Source of the DNA: Rhizaria sp. SCN 62-66
Taxonomy: Eukaryota; Rhizaria, unplaced
Reading direction: 5' to 3'
Assembly: GCA_001724265.1 (NCBI GenBank)
Contig: MEDY01000088.1
Location: 1 to 64,000, forward strand
DNA length: 64,000 nt
Position 1 is the first letter of the stretch; every line of letters begins with the position of its first letter. Under the pieces are notes generated by a model. It saw only the letters and a program-made list of their open reading frames with translations, did not search any database and was not told the DNA's origin. The position numbers were made by a program, and so were the translations under genes. Positions 25,995-36,734 of the stretch are shown here, in pieces.

Positions 25995-26684
25995 TCAATT
26001 GCGGTTCTCAAAGTCTGCGTACGTGAGCACGACAGGGCGGCCGACGAGGTGCGGGCCGGCCCCGTGCACGGCCCCCAACCCCGGTCCCAGCGCCACGGCG
26101 CAGGCTACAGCCTCGGCGACGCGCTCCTTGTTGGGCGGCGCGAGCAACGCGGCGAGCACGGCACTGGGCGGGGAGGGCAGTGGGCGCGGAATCTCGCCCG
26201 AGAAGAAGGTCCCCGGGTTCCCTGCTGAGGCGTTGGGCACCATGACCTGCGCTACGACGCGTTCATAGCGGGCCGTGCGCGCCTGCGCCACCGCGCCCAG
26301 AGGACCGATGTACGGCCGCGAGTGCAGCGAGACGTCGATGAGTCCGTGGCGCGCCTGCTTGACGATGGCCAGATAAGACTCCTGCTCGCGCAGCTTCTTG
26401 TCGGTGAAGGAGGTCGCGAAGCCGCCGCGCGAGGTGCCCATGCGAGTTGCGTACGATTGCGCGCCCAACGGCCCGCCGAGCATGCCCGGTGACGTCAGCG
26501 AGGGCGACGCGTGCAGCGACGCAGGCAGGTTCACGTTGGGCGACGGTGCGCCCGCGGCGCCCGCGCCGGAGCCGGCGGAGGCGGCGCCCGAGGACTGAGG
26601 GCCGGAGGCGGGGCCGCCGCGGCTCGGGGCGCGCGTGCGGTCGCGCTGGATGGCCTCGCTGGGAGAGGAAAACAGGCAGCCCAT
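25995..26684 (-). CDS. LAMTOR1-like (Ragulator p18) lipid-anchored protein
   Basis: 229 residues, ATG 26684, TGA 25995-25997. The start MGCLFSS matches the dual acylation signal (myristoyl-Gly2, palmitoyl-Cys3) of LAMTOR1, which begins MGCCYSS. After a disordered Gly/Ala/Ser segment comes REQESYLAIVKQARHGLIDV (about 99-118), then ARTARYERVV, PRPLPSPPSAVLAALLAP and a helical VAEAVACAVALG near the end. In LAMTOR1 the same order appears: a helix ending in IIDVS, an AR.Y motif, a PLP.LPS segment and a C-terminal helix. LAMTOR1 tethers the Ragulator-Rag complex to lysosomes for TORC1 signalling. The assignment rests on pattern similarity only; another small acylated scaffold is possible. Confidence 0.55.
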   Translation of the reverse strand: MGCLFSSPSEAIQRDRTRAPSRGGPASGPQSSGAASAGSGAGAAGAPSPNVNLPASLHASPSLTSPGMLGGPLGAQSYATRMGTSRGGFATSFTDKKLREQESYLAIVKQARHGLIDVSLHSRPYIGPLGAVAQARTARYERVVAQVMVPNASAGNPGTFFSGEIPRPLPSPPSAVLAALLAPPNKERVAEAVACAVALGPGLGAVHGAGPHLVGRPVVLTYADFENRN

Positions 26685-28455
26685 GGTGGTTAGATAAAGG
26701 ATGCGGGGTACGGGGGTGCAAAGGGACGCGGATGATTGGTCTGGGCAGTGGCTGCGGACAGTCAGAAAGTGATGCGCGAGTCACACTCAAGGACAGGCTA
26801 AGACAGAGGGGGGGATTGGGACTCGAAGAGAGACGACAAGGCAAAGACAACGGGCAGCAAAATTTCAAGACGGTGGTGTGTGGAGCTGCAATGTCGCGGT
26901 ACGGATGCGCAGGGGCGCGGTTGACGCGACGGGGAAGCGGTTGAAGTAACTCGCCGCAACAAAAGCAACGCGAGGTAAGTGCTAAAAGCGAGAGCTCTGC
27001 ATAGGTAAATAAAGGACAATCAAAATGGCAGCACGGCGGGGATGAGAAGTACACTAAGTTCATGTAATAAATATGTCTGTGACATCACTAAAGGCCACGT
27101 CGCCTCCACAAGCTGCATCAACAACATGAGACGAGCAATGTCCAACCACACACCAATCGCGAGAGCTAGGAAAAATCACGCAGGTATAAATCCACGTTGA
27201 CAGAAAATGATTGCAAAAGATCACATAGTATACTCAATATGAAATATGATATACCGGCAAAATATCTAACAAACGTTGGCATATTGAGAAAAAGCTTGTG
27301 GTGAAATCCCCACTTGTCCCCCTCGTCGTCTCTGTCCTCGAATTTTTCGGAACTACCACTATGGCTCGCACGCACCCACACAGCTCGCACACTCATCAAA
27401 ACCATCGATACCGTTGATAAATGACATATGGAGGTTATGGGTCGAGCATGGCTATGAATTGGTGAACCGGGTGTTTATGGTCCTCTGTATAATGTGCCAT
27501 CGTGTTCCTTGTATGCCAATGAATTTTGCGCGAAGCGAACGCTCGCACATCGCGCGACGATTCTTGATTCGCGAGATGATGGCCAAGCGCGCGGTGTGCT
27601 TCACATCACATCCCTAAGGTTAATCAGAACGTTCACCTGGTGTAGGGGTACGTTTGCACTGCCTTGCTGTGCATGTTGCCCTGACGCCATCAGGCACCGC
27701 ATCTTGCATCTTGCAACGCGCGGCACTCAGTCGAGTGGGAGTTGAGCACGTGACCCCTCGCCCGACTGCGCGGACAGGACACGACATCACCGAGGCTTTT
27801 ATGAGAATGTGGGCGTTTTTATCTCTCGAGAACTGAGATGTGGTATTTACCTTTGATGCCGATGAGCTCGTATCGCACACCTATAAGACCTGGAAGATAA
27901 ACTTGCTTTGAGTGCACAATCTGTAAGCAACGCTGGATGTCAATTTGGGAGGCGCCGCGATGTGGAGAGATACGGCGTGGTTATCAAACAAACGTGTGGA
28001 TCAGTACTGCTTAGCAAGCGTGGCCGTCTGGTCACGTAGTGGCGCCCAGTGACAGGATAATGTGAGCGTGCTCAATATGGCCCAAATTCAATCACGGACT
28101 CAACGATAGGCTAAAACAGGGTCAATGAAGATAAAATTCTGGTGTGATAAATTCGGCTATGTTTTGATACATCTTTCAAGTTAAACAATGACATATCTTC
28201 CTTTTTACGAGTATTACTGCGAGCTCTAGTTACTTTCTGTTTTTGGGGTGTCATGATGCACTGGCCGCTTGCCGCACCGGTCGAGAACGAAACTTCGATA
28301 GCGATTATATCGCTAATTTGATCGTCAGTTGCGACGCACAGCATGCACCGTTATTAATTTGACGTGTTTTATATGCCCGTCCTATTAGACTCTTTAAACC
28401 GCTGGTTATCGCTCAGCTCACATCTTTTTCTCACGTCCCCACACGCTTCATTTGC
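26685..28455. other. Divergent intergenic region, 1.8 kb
   Basis: Between the LAMTOR1-like gene and the next forward gene. Composition is mixed AT-rich; the open frames inside are short and show no coding bias. I looked for tRNA B-boxes and for U1, U2, U4, U5 and U6 core sequences and found none. Confidence 0.45.
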
Positions 28456-30842
28456 ATGTCTTCGGTACTCGCTACAAAAGCCCTCTCCTGCGCTGGTGTG
28501 TCCTTAATTTCTGCCACTGATCTCCCCATGGCGACTCCATTTACGCCCCCTGACACTGATGCGGGTAACGCTCCGGATAAGCTCAAGTATGAGGCGAAAC
28601 TGAACCAAGCCGAGGTTGAAGCAGACTTCGTCCAATGCGTATCCAAGGTCGTGCGCGGACACCCCGTCGTCAACACATACTACGACAACATCGGCACACC
28701 GGGCCGGGCCGAGAAGGTGCTTTGTTTTACTGTCGGTGCGCTGCTGTCCTACGGCCTGGACCGGTTCTACATGCGCTCGCGCAAGCTCATCGGCAAGCGT
28801 CTCGCCACTGCCACCGTGCTCACCAGCGCCACCTACGCCATTCTCAAGAACGTTGTCTACACTGATGCGCCCATGCGCGTCTTTGTTGAAGAAGCGCCCT
28901 GGGCTCTTCGTGATGTTAAACGCAGTGTCCTTGGTGACGTTGCATACCACGTACGTCTTCAAAACGCAATATCGGAATACAGTGTGGACATGTCTACTGA
29001 TCGTAATAGTAGTCTGAGGTGCATCGAATATCTGGATTTCTCACATGCGCGCTCATTATGTTTTCTCGTATTCCCTTGTGTTTGCTGTGTCCCCTTGCAC
29101 CGACCTCTCTGCTGCATAACATGTTTGTCACGCAGTGCTACTCCTCCCTGGACCGCTACAAGGTCTGGGTGGACCTTGCCTCGGCCTCGGCGCACTACGC
29201 GGGCTACATCCCGCCCAAGTGGCGCCAGTACACGCCGCTGTTGTCGCACCCGCTGGCCGGCCCGCAGCTCTCGATGGAGTCGTACGATTATTGGCTTGAC
29301 TGCGCCGAGGCCGTGCCCAAGGACGACTGGCTCAAGTCCTCGCTCGAGCGCCCTACCTATCAGCACCAGTACGTCACGTTGTTGTATACCTGCGCGACCC
29401 GTCTGTTTAATTTTACGTTGGTCCCAATCGATGTGTCTGTCCTAAAATCCGGACACGAAATGTGATTAGTCTATCCCGAATCCTCACACTAGATCTTCTT
29501 TCTCCCTCTGTGTTGCGTTGTGTTTCCCAGACTGGACGGCATGGACCGTTCGCGGCGCTACTATCTAGGCCTGTCGGATGACCACCTGCGCGCGGACGCG
29601 GAGGCGCAGCGCTCTGCGGACCCGCTGGTGAGCGCGGCGCAAGACCTGCGTAAGCTTGCGCAGCAGGCCGCGCAGAGGCTGGGTCCCAACGCCATGAACG
29701 AAGAGGAGGCCGAGGCCGTGCTGCTCAGTGCGCTGTCGCCGGAGGCACTGGCGCGCGCGCAGCGGGCCGCCGACGACTCCGCAGCCGCGGCGGAGGCGGC
29801 CGCCGAGGAGACCGATGCCGCGCGCGAAGAGGCCATCATGTCCGAACTCGCCGACCGCGCGCTGGCCGACGAGCGACGCATCCTGGGGCGGCGCAAGCGG
29901 CGCGGTGGCGACGGCCTGGGCCGCGAGCACCTGGGCGCGTACGAGGACGAAAGCGCCCTCGACGCCGGGCTCCGCAACTCTGCGCAGGGCTCGATGCGCG
30001 ACAAGCGCGTGCAAGGGCAGGACCTCGCAACCGTGGACGCGACGGGGCCCGGCGGCATGGACGGGCTTGCCGAGCTCTCCCCGAGCCGCCGCAGCGGCGG
30101 CAGTGGCAGTGCGCGGAGCGTGGGCGGCCTGAGCTACGACAACGGCTCCGGTGGGGCCACGCTGCGCGGGCGGCGCGGCGCGGCGGCGGCGGCGGCGGCT
30201 GCTGCGGCGGCCGGGCACGGGGGCAACCCCGACGACCCGGGTTTTGCGCCCGATGGCCACGGCGCCGACGACGACGCGGGCAACACGGGCCGCAATGTAC
30301 ACTACTTCGGCCGCCGCAGCGAGGCGACTGAGGCCGAACGGGTCAAGCGGGAGCGCGAGACGCGGTGGCGCCGGCAGCGCGCACTCGAAAACGGCGAGAT
30401 CAGCGACGTTGACGAAGCTGGCGCGCGCTTCCGGCGCCTGAACAAAGGCATTAGCGCCAAGAACAGCGGCGACGACGACGACGAGGATGATGACGATGCG
30501 GCCGAAGAGGCGCGCGCGGCGGCTGCGACGGCCCGCGGCGAGGATTACGGGATGTTCTACAGCAAGGTGAATCCATTGGACGCGCTGAAGGACCCGCGGT
30601 TGGAAGAGGCGCGGCTGCTGCGCGACGCGGAGTTGCGGCTCAAGCAGCCCTCGCGTGTGGCGCAGATGCTGCGCAGCTGGCTCAACTACGTCGACGTCAG
30701 CAAAGAAGAATTCGACGAGCTATTCGATGAGGACGGATACCCCTACGAGTTTGATGATGACGATTATGGTGACGACGATGATGACGATGACGATGGGGGC
30801 TTCGCTGCTGCCGTAGGTGGCGCAACCAATGGCCGCAAGTGA
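28456..30842 (+). CDS. Unrecognised protein with possible membrane segments and acidic C-terminus (three exons)
   Basis: Exons are 28456-28950, 29136-29368 and 29531-30842. Both introns start GTACGT and end CGCAG and CCCAG. The spliced product is 679 residues, stop TGA. Residues 42-165 look folded, with two moderately hydrophobic segments (VLCFTVGALLSYGLDRFYM, 88-106, and LATATVLTSATYAILKNVV, 116-134). Exon 2 adds an aromatic-rich part (DRYKVWVDL, HYAGYIPPKWRQYTPLL, SYDYWLDCAEAVPKDDW). The rest is Ala-rich and charged, then DYGMFYSKVNPLDALKDP, a helical MLRSWLNYVDVSKEEFDELF and a poly-Asp tail. The arrangement could fit an organelle membrane protein, but I know no family to attach. Met25 is an alternative start. 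Confidence 0.75.
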
Positions 30843-31359
30843 AACGTGACTTCGGTAGACTGATCGGTCGCAAGCTTCGCATTAAAGTTCGGACGATCCG
30901 ATCTATCTGCTTTATTATTTGTATTTAAACGCTGTTTCCTATATAGCGCGCCAAGGCCAGAGATGTATGTCCTAATTTAACATGCGTGCTAGTCCGAATT
31001 AATGTGGACGCACTGACATTTTTTTGTGGTGAAAACACAAAATCGTATATATTTACGTCAGTCTCGTTACAAACGAAAATAATACATGCGTCACATGTTT
31101 TACCCAACTAGATCTCATCCTGAAATTGCATTTTTAATTACCAAATCAAACATTTACCCCGTGTTAAACTGCTCCATAAGCTTGTGCAGTCGCTTGCTGT
31201 TGCTCCTTTTATACTCTCCTTGTGGTGACAGGGGAGAGTGGCGCAGAACTTTGCGATTGATTACCACCGTGTATTTCAACCATTATAGGAGTCTTTCTTC
31301 GCTTTGCTTTTACTTTTTGTCTAACGAATACTAAATAACTTTCTTTAATGTAGAACAAA
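30843..31359. other. Intergenic region between two forward genes
   Basis: About 520 AT-rich bases. A pyrimidine-rich run ending TTTCTTTAATGTAG at 31352, eight bases before the next ATG, may be a 5'-UTR intron acceptor. Nothing else is supported. Confidence 0.5.
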
Positions 31360-33114
31360 ATGAGTGGAACGCTGAAGAAGATGCAGAGCGTCTCTCAGTC
31401 CGGCTCGTCGTTGAATGCCGCGTTCGTCAGTGCGGGCGAGACGTCTGCGAGCTTCCTGCCTTCGGTCGAGGCGCCCGAGATGGTCCAACAGTACAGTTCG
31501 GACCGACGCGACGCTCTGATTGGCGGCACTGCTGATGCGCTGACGCACGGACTCGACAGCGAAGGTGGAGACTCCGAGGACGATCTCGTGCTGCGCGACG
31601 AGGAAGGCAACCCCGTGCGCCCGCCGCAGACGGAGGTGCCCGCGTTTCTGCGCGAGCAGTGGGAAGCGTTCCGCATGGACGAGCCTCCTGCGTTTACGCG
31701 CTTTGAGCGCATCAAGACCGTGCTTCCGTCTCTCGGTCTCCTTATCTCTGTCGTGCTGCTCGCGGCCGCCGTCGCGACGTTCAAGGCCTCCGAGCCGCAG
31801 CAGTGGTTCGACGAGCTGACCGCATCTTGGAGTGATGCGCCCTTCAGCGACGTGGTTGCCGTTGGCACGGCCAACTGCCCGGATACGCACCCTCTGCGTC
31901 TCTCACCCGGAGGCGTCGATCTCGCCTACGCGCAGGTGACTGTGCCGATGACTTCGGTCGGTTCCGCCGTCACTGAGCCCTTCCGCCTCACGCACTACTA
32001 CACGCGCGCCTTCTGCGGCCGCCGCGACGCAGCGCTCTACCCGCCCGCGCTGTCACGCACGCGCGTGGACCCCGCGACAGGCGGCTGCGTCGACGCCGCG
32101 GCGCTGCGCTGCGGCTCCTCATGCTATGCGCCCGCGAGCGACGGCACGCCCGTGACGCAGTGCCCCGTCACCGGGCTTGCGCTCGAGACCGTGGCTGCTG
32201 ACGAGGCCGGCTCGTGGACTTTCCACAAGCAAAAGTGGGTGCTGCGCGTGCAGCGCGACGCCGCCGCGGAGCCGTTGACGGCGCTGCTGATCGCCGCCGA
32301 GGTGCCGGCCAAGCCGGCCGACGCGCTGTCGTTCCCACCTGTATGCCCCGGTGCGCGCCTGAGCGACGTGCTGCCCACCGAGTGCCCTGCCGAGACACGT
32401 GCGGACGTTGGCGCTGACGACACGTGGCTGGGCGTGGCCCGGTACGACAACAGCGAGTCGCCGCAGGACCCCGAGCTGCAGAGCGTGTGCCGTGACAACG
32501 CTATGCCGACGTCAAAGAAGCTCGACAAGCGTCCCGAGGGTGAGAGTGTTGCGTTGTTCCAGCGCCGCGAGCTTGTCCTCCCGCGCACACCGGCCAAGCT
32601 CACAGCTGCCGCTGCCGATACTGAGTTCGGTGAGGACGAGACCAAAACGTGCGACAAGACCTACCAGTCCGTGCAGTCTGAGCCCGACTCCGTGACTGAG
32701 AGCGTCAAGGGGCGCCTCGCGGGTGCCGCGTCTGTCATGGTGTTTGCGCTTGTGTTGTACTCCGTGTACGCGGGCTGGATCTACCACGCGCGTCTCTCCG
32801 CGCTGCCCACGCGCCTGTCCAAGCACGACCACCTGTACTCGGCGCGCGTCATCGGTGCCGGAGTGTGCTTCGCGGCGACCGCGATGCTGATCGCCGTCCT
32901 CGCGGGTGCCGCGCTGAGCTACGGCAAGATGAACACGTTCGCCAACTCGGGCTGCTTCTCGGGCTCCGCCAAGGCCTGGGCCGAGGGCTCGGCGCGGTAC
33001 ATGCTGCGCCCTATCGGCCTCGTCGCCGGCGCGACTGCTATCCCCGCCATCGTCTTCGGCTATAGCCTCTACCAGCTCATCACCAAGCCGCGCGATGAGC
33101 TTAAGAAGTTCTAA
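31360..33114 (+). CDS. Polytopic membrane protein with a Cys-containing loop, unknown function
   Basis: 584 residues in one exon, TAA stop. The N-terminal 115 residues are hydrophilic. A first membrane helix is VLPSLGLLISVVLLAAAVATF (about 119-139). A loop of about 315 residues follows, with cysteines in TANCPDTHP, RAFCGRRD, GGCVDAAALRCGSSCYAP, TQCPVTG and PVCPGARLSDVLPTECPAE, suggesting a lumenal or extracellular disulfide-bonded domain. Three more helices lie near 455-477 (SVMVFALVLYSVYAGWIYHA), 497-523 (VIGAGVCFAATAMLIAVLAG) and 551-573 (IGLVAGATAIPAIVFGYSL). The C-terminus is DELKKF; the lysines are not at the positions required for a KKXX retrieval signal. I recognise no family. Confidence 0.8.
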   Translation: MSGTLKKMQSVSQSGSSLNAAFVSAGETSASFLPSVEAPEMVQQYSSDRRDALIGGTADALTHGLDSEGGDSEDDLVLRDEEGNPVRPPQTEVPAFLREQWEAFRMDEPPAFTRFERIKTVLPSLGLLISVVLLAAAVATFKASEPQQWFDELTASWSDAPFSDVVAVGTANCPDTHPLRLSPGGVDLAYAQVTVPMTSVGSAVTEPFRLTHYYTRAFCGRRDAALYPPALSRTRVDPATGGCVDAAALRCGSSCYAPASDGTPVTQCPVTGLALETVAADEAGSWTFHKQKWVLRVQRDAAAEPLTALLIAAEVPAKPADALSFPPVCPGARLSDVLPTECPAETRADVGADDTWLGVARYDNSESPQDPELQSVCRDNAMPTSKKLDKRPEGESVALFQRRELVLPRTPAKLTAAAADTEFGEDETKTCDKTYQSVQSEPDSVTESVKGRLAGAASVMVFALVLYSVYAGWIYHARLSALPTRLSKHDHLYSARVIGAGVCFAATAMLIAVLAGAALSYGKMNTFANSGCFSGSAKAWAEGSARYMLRPIGLVAGATAIPAIVFGYSLYQLITKPRDELKKF

Positions 33115-34144
33115 GCTGAACAATTGACATCAACGTTGAAACAGCCGTATGTGGTTGATTGTGGATGTATCCAAATTGTTCATGATATTGTGATGATGAC
33201 GTTCAACGTGCGTTTGTTACGAAAGCACGTTATTTTATTTGCTGTGGTGATGATATCTGTTGAATGCATAGGCAGGTTTGGGAATTGAGTTGTCTAAGTC
33301 TCAATGATCGGTATCCCACCCTAAACTGTCTGCTTGCATGACTGTGTTCTGCTCGTTTTTAGCTGTAATTCTTTTGTTTCGGACATGTAATCGCATGTCA
33401 AGTTCAAAAGAAGGAGAAATAAATTCAACCTGTATCTTTATTTCAATGAAAACGAAAGAGTTACAACAAATGTGATGACAGTTGGTTGATGGGATACTAC
33501 AAATGCAAATAGTGTGGCGCAGTAATGCACTACACTGCATACAGATCCTTTGGAGAAGCGACAGTCATATTGCATATGTGTTGCAGCAAACAAAGAGCAG
33601 CGCAGAGCAACTGAGCGCCATGGGTAGCAGTCAGGACTCGCGCACTCAATCTGAGCACTGCTACACAGCATGCATTTAGCGCAAGTGATATGATAACGCA
33701 TCGCGCTACACACAATGTGCACGCGCGCTCGCTCGCTCAGTCACTGGCCATGGGGTGAATGGACAGATATAGATATAAAATACGAGAAACCAGACAGAAA
33801 GAAAATAAATTGAGGCGCGAAAAAGAAGTAGAACAGGAATGCGAATACGAACACTGAACAAAAGAAAACACATACGGATAGAACGGTAACAATACGGACC
33901 AAAAAAAAAAACATAAGCAGGTACTAATATTAGTTTAAACGTAAACGTAAAAATGACGGGTGAAACTAGATAGATATCCAAGCACTGATGCAGGCCTGTC
34001 CGTCTGCACAGCACGCATACCAGAGCAAACTAGTCACGAGAGCGATGGAAGGGATATAGGATGACAACGGCTTGTTGTCCTTTCTTTGCCCCACACCTCA
34101 CCAAAGCAAGAAAGCTTGGTTTGTCTCGTTGTGCAGCCTTGCGC
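33115..34144. other. Convergent intergenic region, 1.0 kb
   Basis: It lies between two converging stops. From about 33,480 to 34,060 the + strand is purine-rich with A-runs, like the gap at 15,700-18,400; again this is the side downstream of a reverse-strand gene. No RNA gene or conserved frame is seen. Confidence 0.5.
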
Positions 34145-35974
34145 TCATTCGCGCCCGAACGCCTGGAGGCGGAGGCCGAGCACGGCTTGCGCGCCGCAGG
34201 GCTCCTGCGCCTCGGTGCTCGTCTCGGGCCGCAGCGGCGCGGCGCCCAGCGCGGCCGCGAGCGCGCGTGCCGAGGCCGTGTTGCCGACGACGGCAATGTA
34301 CTCGGCGCTGAAGAGCCACAAGAAGGCCAGCACGCGACGCGCGCGGCGCACGACGACGGCACGCCGGTCCTGCTCCGAGAGCTCTGTGTCAGCGCAGTCG
34401 TCGTGGTCGAGACACTTGAGCATCTGCTCCACCTCGGCAGCCGCCGACGCAGTCGCCGCGGCCCCGCCAGCAACGCCGGCCCCAGCCTTGCGCGCGGGCA
34501 GCGCGGCCAGGTCAGAGCTCAGCACCGCCGACGGGCCCGCGATCCGCTTGCGCAGCAGCGCCGTGCGCACGGGGTCCGAGGTGAAGGCGGCGTCCAGGTC
34601 GCCGTCCAGCAGCCCAAAGGTGACCTCAGGGAAGAGCGTCTGCAGCGTCGCCACGCTCTCCTCGTCCTCGGCGCTGCGGTCCGCCAGCACGGGCGCCGGC
34701 GCCGCGCCAGCCGTGGCGGCCTCCTCGCTGAGCCCGCGCAGCAGCGCCGCCAGCCGGCCCTCGGCGCCGTCCATCCGCGCCGTCGCGCTGCCCCCCGCGG
34801 CGGCCGGGCCCGAGCGCGTGGTGCCCGCGGCGGCGGCCGCAGCGGCGGCGGCCGTGGAGCGCGGGTCGGCGAAGCCCTCGTCCCAGATGACGGGCTCGAG
34901 GCAGAGCACGGGGACCTGCGTCCACAGCGCGCCGTAGGCAAGCTTGGCGGCCGCGATCACGCTCGCGCGCGGCGGGACAACGATGAGGTCAAGCGGCATG
35001 CCACGGTCGAGCGAAACGGCGACGCGGCGGCGCATCGCGCGCGCGGAGGCCAGCAGCGCCGCGGGGGCCGCCTGGGTCGAGACGTGGACGAGGTGGAAGA
35101 CCTTGCCGCTGCCCGAGAGCGAGGCGAGGCGCGGCCGCGACATCGCCAGCGAGTGCGCCACGCGCTCCCATGTCATGCCGGGCGCCAGCACACGTAGTGG
35201 TTGGCGCGACGGGGACACGGCAGGAGACGGGGCGGCAGGCGCGGGCGCCACGGCAGCGCCGTCAGCAGAGCCTGAGAGAGAGCTAGAGCTGGCGTTGCCG
35301 GAGGCGTCGCCGGAGATTGTGAGCACAGAGGCAACAGCAGCGGCGGCGGCGGGCTCAGCGTCGGAGCCGTCGGTGTAGTCGGTGAGGTCATCGTCGTCGT
35401 CGTCGTCGTTGCCGTTCTCGCTAGCATCGGTGTCGCCGGCGATGAAGGCGCCGCGCACGTGGTTGAAGCGCGTGCCCTGCACGAGTGCGCGGTTCTTCAT
35501 GATCAAAATGAGTTCCGCCTGTGAGTCGGCGGCACGGAAGTCCTTCGCGGTGAGCGTGTCGGTGTTGAATGTGAGGTCGAACGGGTGAACCGACTTGGCC
35601 AGGTCCGCAACGGGGTCCTGCTTCCACGCGTACACGAGCACGCGCAGCAGCACAGCGCTCGCGCCGATCATCGAGACCGTCGTGGCAGTCGTCGCAACGG
35701 CCGACGCGCTAAAGCTAAGCACGTACTGGCCCGCCAAGAGAGCAGCGATGACCGCGGACATGCCGCCAAAGATTGCACGGGATGAAGAGATGCCAGTGAA
35801 ATAGAGACCGTCGACACGCTTGGCAGCCTCCATCGCCGACGCAGACCCTGCGGGGCCCGTAGAAGTGTATCCATGGCGCTTTACCAGCGAAACGCGTCCG
35901 TCAGTGGGCTTGGAAGGGGTTCGGGAGGCGACGGTCGTCTCCTTGACGGGGGTGGCAGCCAAAGAGGACGACAT
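34145..35974 (-). CDS. Two-TM membrane protein with Ala-rich cytosolic region, unknown function
   Basis: 609 residues, ATG 35974, TGA 34145-34147. A GTG five codons upstream was not used. After a hydrophilic N-terminus two adjacent hydrophobic helices, about 66-88 (AIFGGMSAVIAALLAGQYVL) and 92-115 (VATTATTVSMIGASAVLLRV), form a hairpin. The rest is probably on one side of the membrane. A foldable block follows (DLTFNTDTLTAKDFRAADSQ, AELILIMKNRALVQGTRFNH). Next come a poly-Asp run, a Ser/Ala linker, an alpha/beta-looking region (KVFHLVHVSTQAAPAALLAS, LDLIVVPPRASVIAAAKLA, VPVLCLEPVIWDEGFADP) and a helical C-terminus (FLWLFSAEYIAVVGN). I recognise no named family. Confidence 0.75.
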   Translation of the reverse strand: MSSSLAATPVKETTVASRTPSKPTDGRVSLVKRHGYTSTGPAGSASAMEAAKRVDGLYFTGISSSRAIFGGMSAVIAALLAGQYVLSFSASAVATTATTVSMIGASAVLLRVLVYAWKQDPVADLAKSVHPFDLTFNTDTLTAKDFRAADSQAELILIMKNRALVQGTRFNHVRGAFIAGDTDASENGNDDDDDDDLTDYTDGSDAEPAAAAAVASVLTISGDASGNASSSSLSGSADGAAVAPAPAAPSPAVSPSRQPLRVLAPGMTWERVAHSLAMSRPRLASLSGSGKVFHLVHVSTQAAPAALLASARAMRRRVAVSLDRGMPLDLIVVPPRASVIAAAKLAYGALWTQVPVLCLEPVIWDEGFADPRSTAAAAAAAAAGTTRSGPAAAGGSATARMDGAEGRLAALLRGLSEEAATAGAAPAPVLADRSAEDEESVATLQTLFPEVTFGLLDGDLDAAFTSDPVRTALLRKRIAGPSAVLSSDLAALPARKAGAGVAGGAAATASAAAEVEQMLKCLDHDDCADTELSEQDRRAVVVRRARRVLAFLWLFSAEYIAVVGNTASARALAAALGAAPLRPETSTEAQEPCGAQAVLGLRLQAFGRE

Positions 35975-36734
35975 TGCTGCAAGGGGCACGAAGAATCAAT
36001 ATGACGAGCCCAGCGTAAAGCGAACTGCAGCGTGAATCGTTTCAGAACAAGTCTAAGAATGCATGAAACCCGTAAATATTAAAAAACGCGTGAGAAGGAT
36101 GCAGGAAAAATTGGGAGCACGATCCGGACAAAGGGGCGGATACGTGAACTTGCTTCACATCGTCCTTATGTTTGCCAGGCGCGCCCAACGAGTCTTATAC
36201 ACGATTTTATAGCTCAGAAAAAAATATGTAATAGTCCACTACATGAAACAGCTTGAATTTAACCCTGTTGGCGTTTTGTCGATTGCAATCTTGTATGCTA
36301 CACTTAGAAAAAAACAGTCCGGTTTGCACCACTGGCTCATTGTCTCCTTCACTCACCGCACCTCACTGGTTGGCTTTTCTTTTCGGTCGTGCCTAGTTTT
36401 AAACGACTTGACTAACTTTAAACAATCAAAGATTCTGTCCTCTGATGGCTCAGGCACTACTATGAGCCAATTTAGACAGGAAAACAGTAGAATTAATTGA
36501 TTAAAATAGTCATGGACAGAATAAAAAGATTTATTTACTTGAAAGTCAAAACTAGATAGCATTATTCTCTTCATAAAAGTCATGTCAAGTTGTTAAAAAT
36601 GATCACTCCAGGGGTGTTAAGATCTCGGTCATTTCACCGGGCCAAGGCGAAGCCTTGGGCTGGTGTCTTTAGCCACGGCTTATTTTGCCACTCAACACCC
36701 CTGGAATGATCATTTTGTTAATATCAACTTGCAT
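35975..36734. other. Intergenic region between two reverse-strand genes, containing an inverted-repeat element
   Basis: About 760 AT-rich bases. The stretch 35975-36580 shows nothing I can support. The TTAA-flanked element at 36593-36721 is listed separately and lies immediately past the stop of the 41600-36735 gene. Confidence 0.5.
36593..36721. repeat. TTAA-flanked inverted-repeat element (MITE-like) or structured 3'-UTR hairpin
   Basis: Arms at 36599-36621 (ATGATCACTCCAGGGGTGTT, then AAG) and 36691-36713 are reverse complements with two mismatches over 23 bases. TTAA sits just outside each arm (36593-36596 and 36718-36721). The interior holds a second strong hairpin, CACC..GCCAAGGC-GAA-GCCTTGGGC..GGTG, centred near 36651. 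Similarity even extends past the TTAAs (CAAGTTG on both sides, inverted). It is non-coding, 14 bases from the TAA of the neighbouring gene. A miniature inverted-repeat transposon or a folded 3'-UTR element are both possible. Confidence 0.6.
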
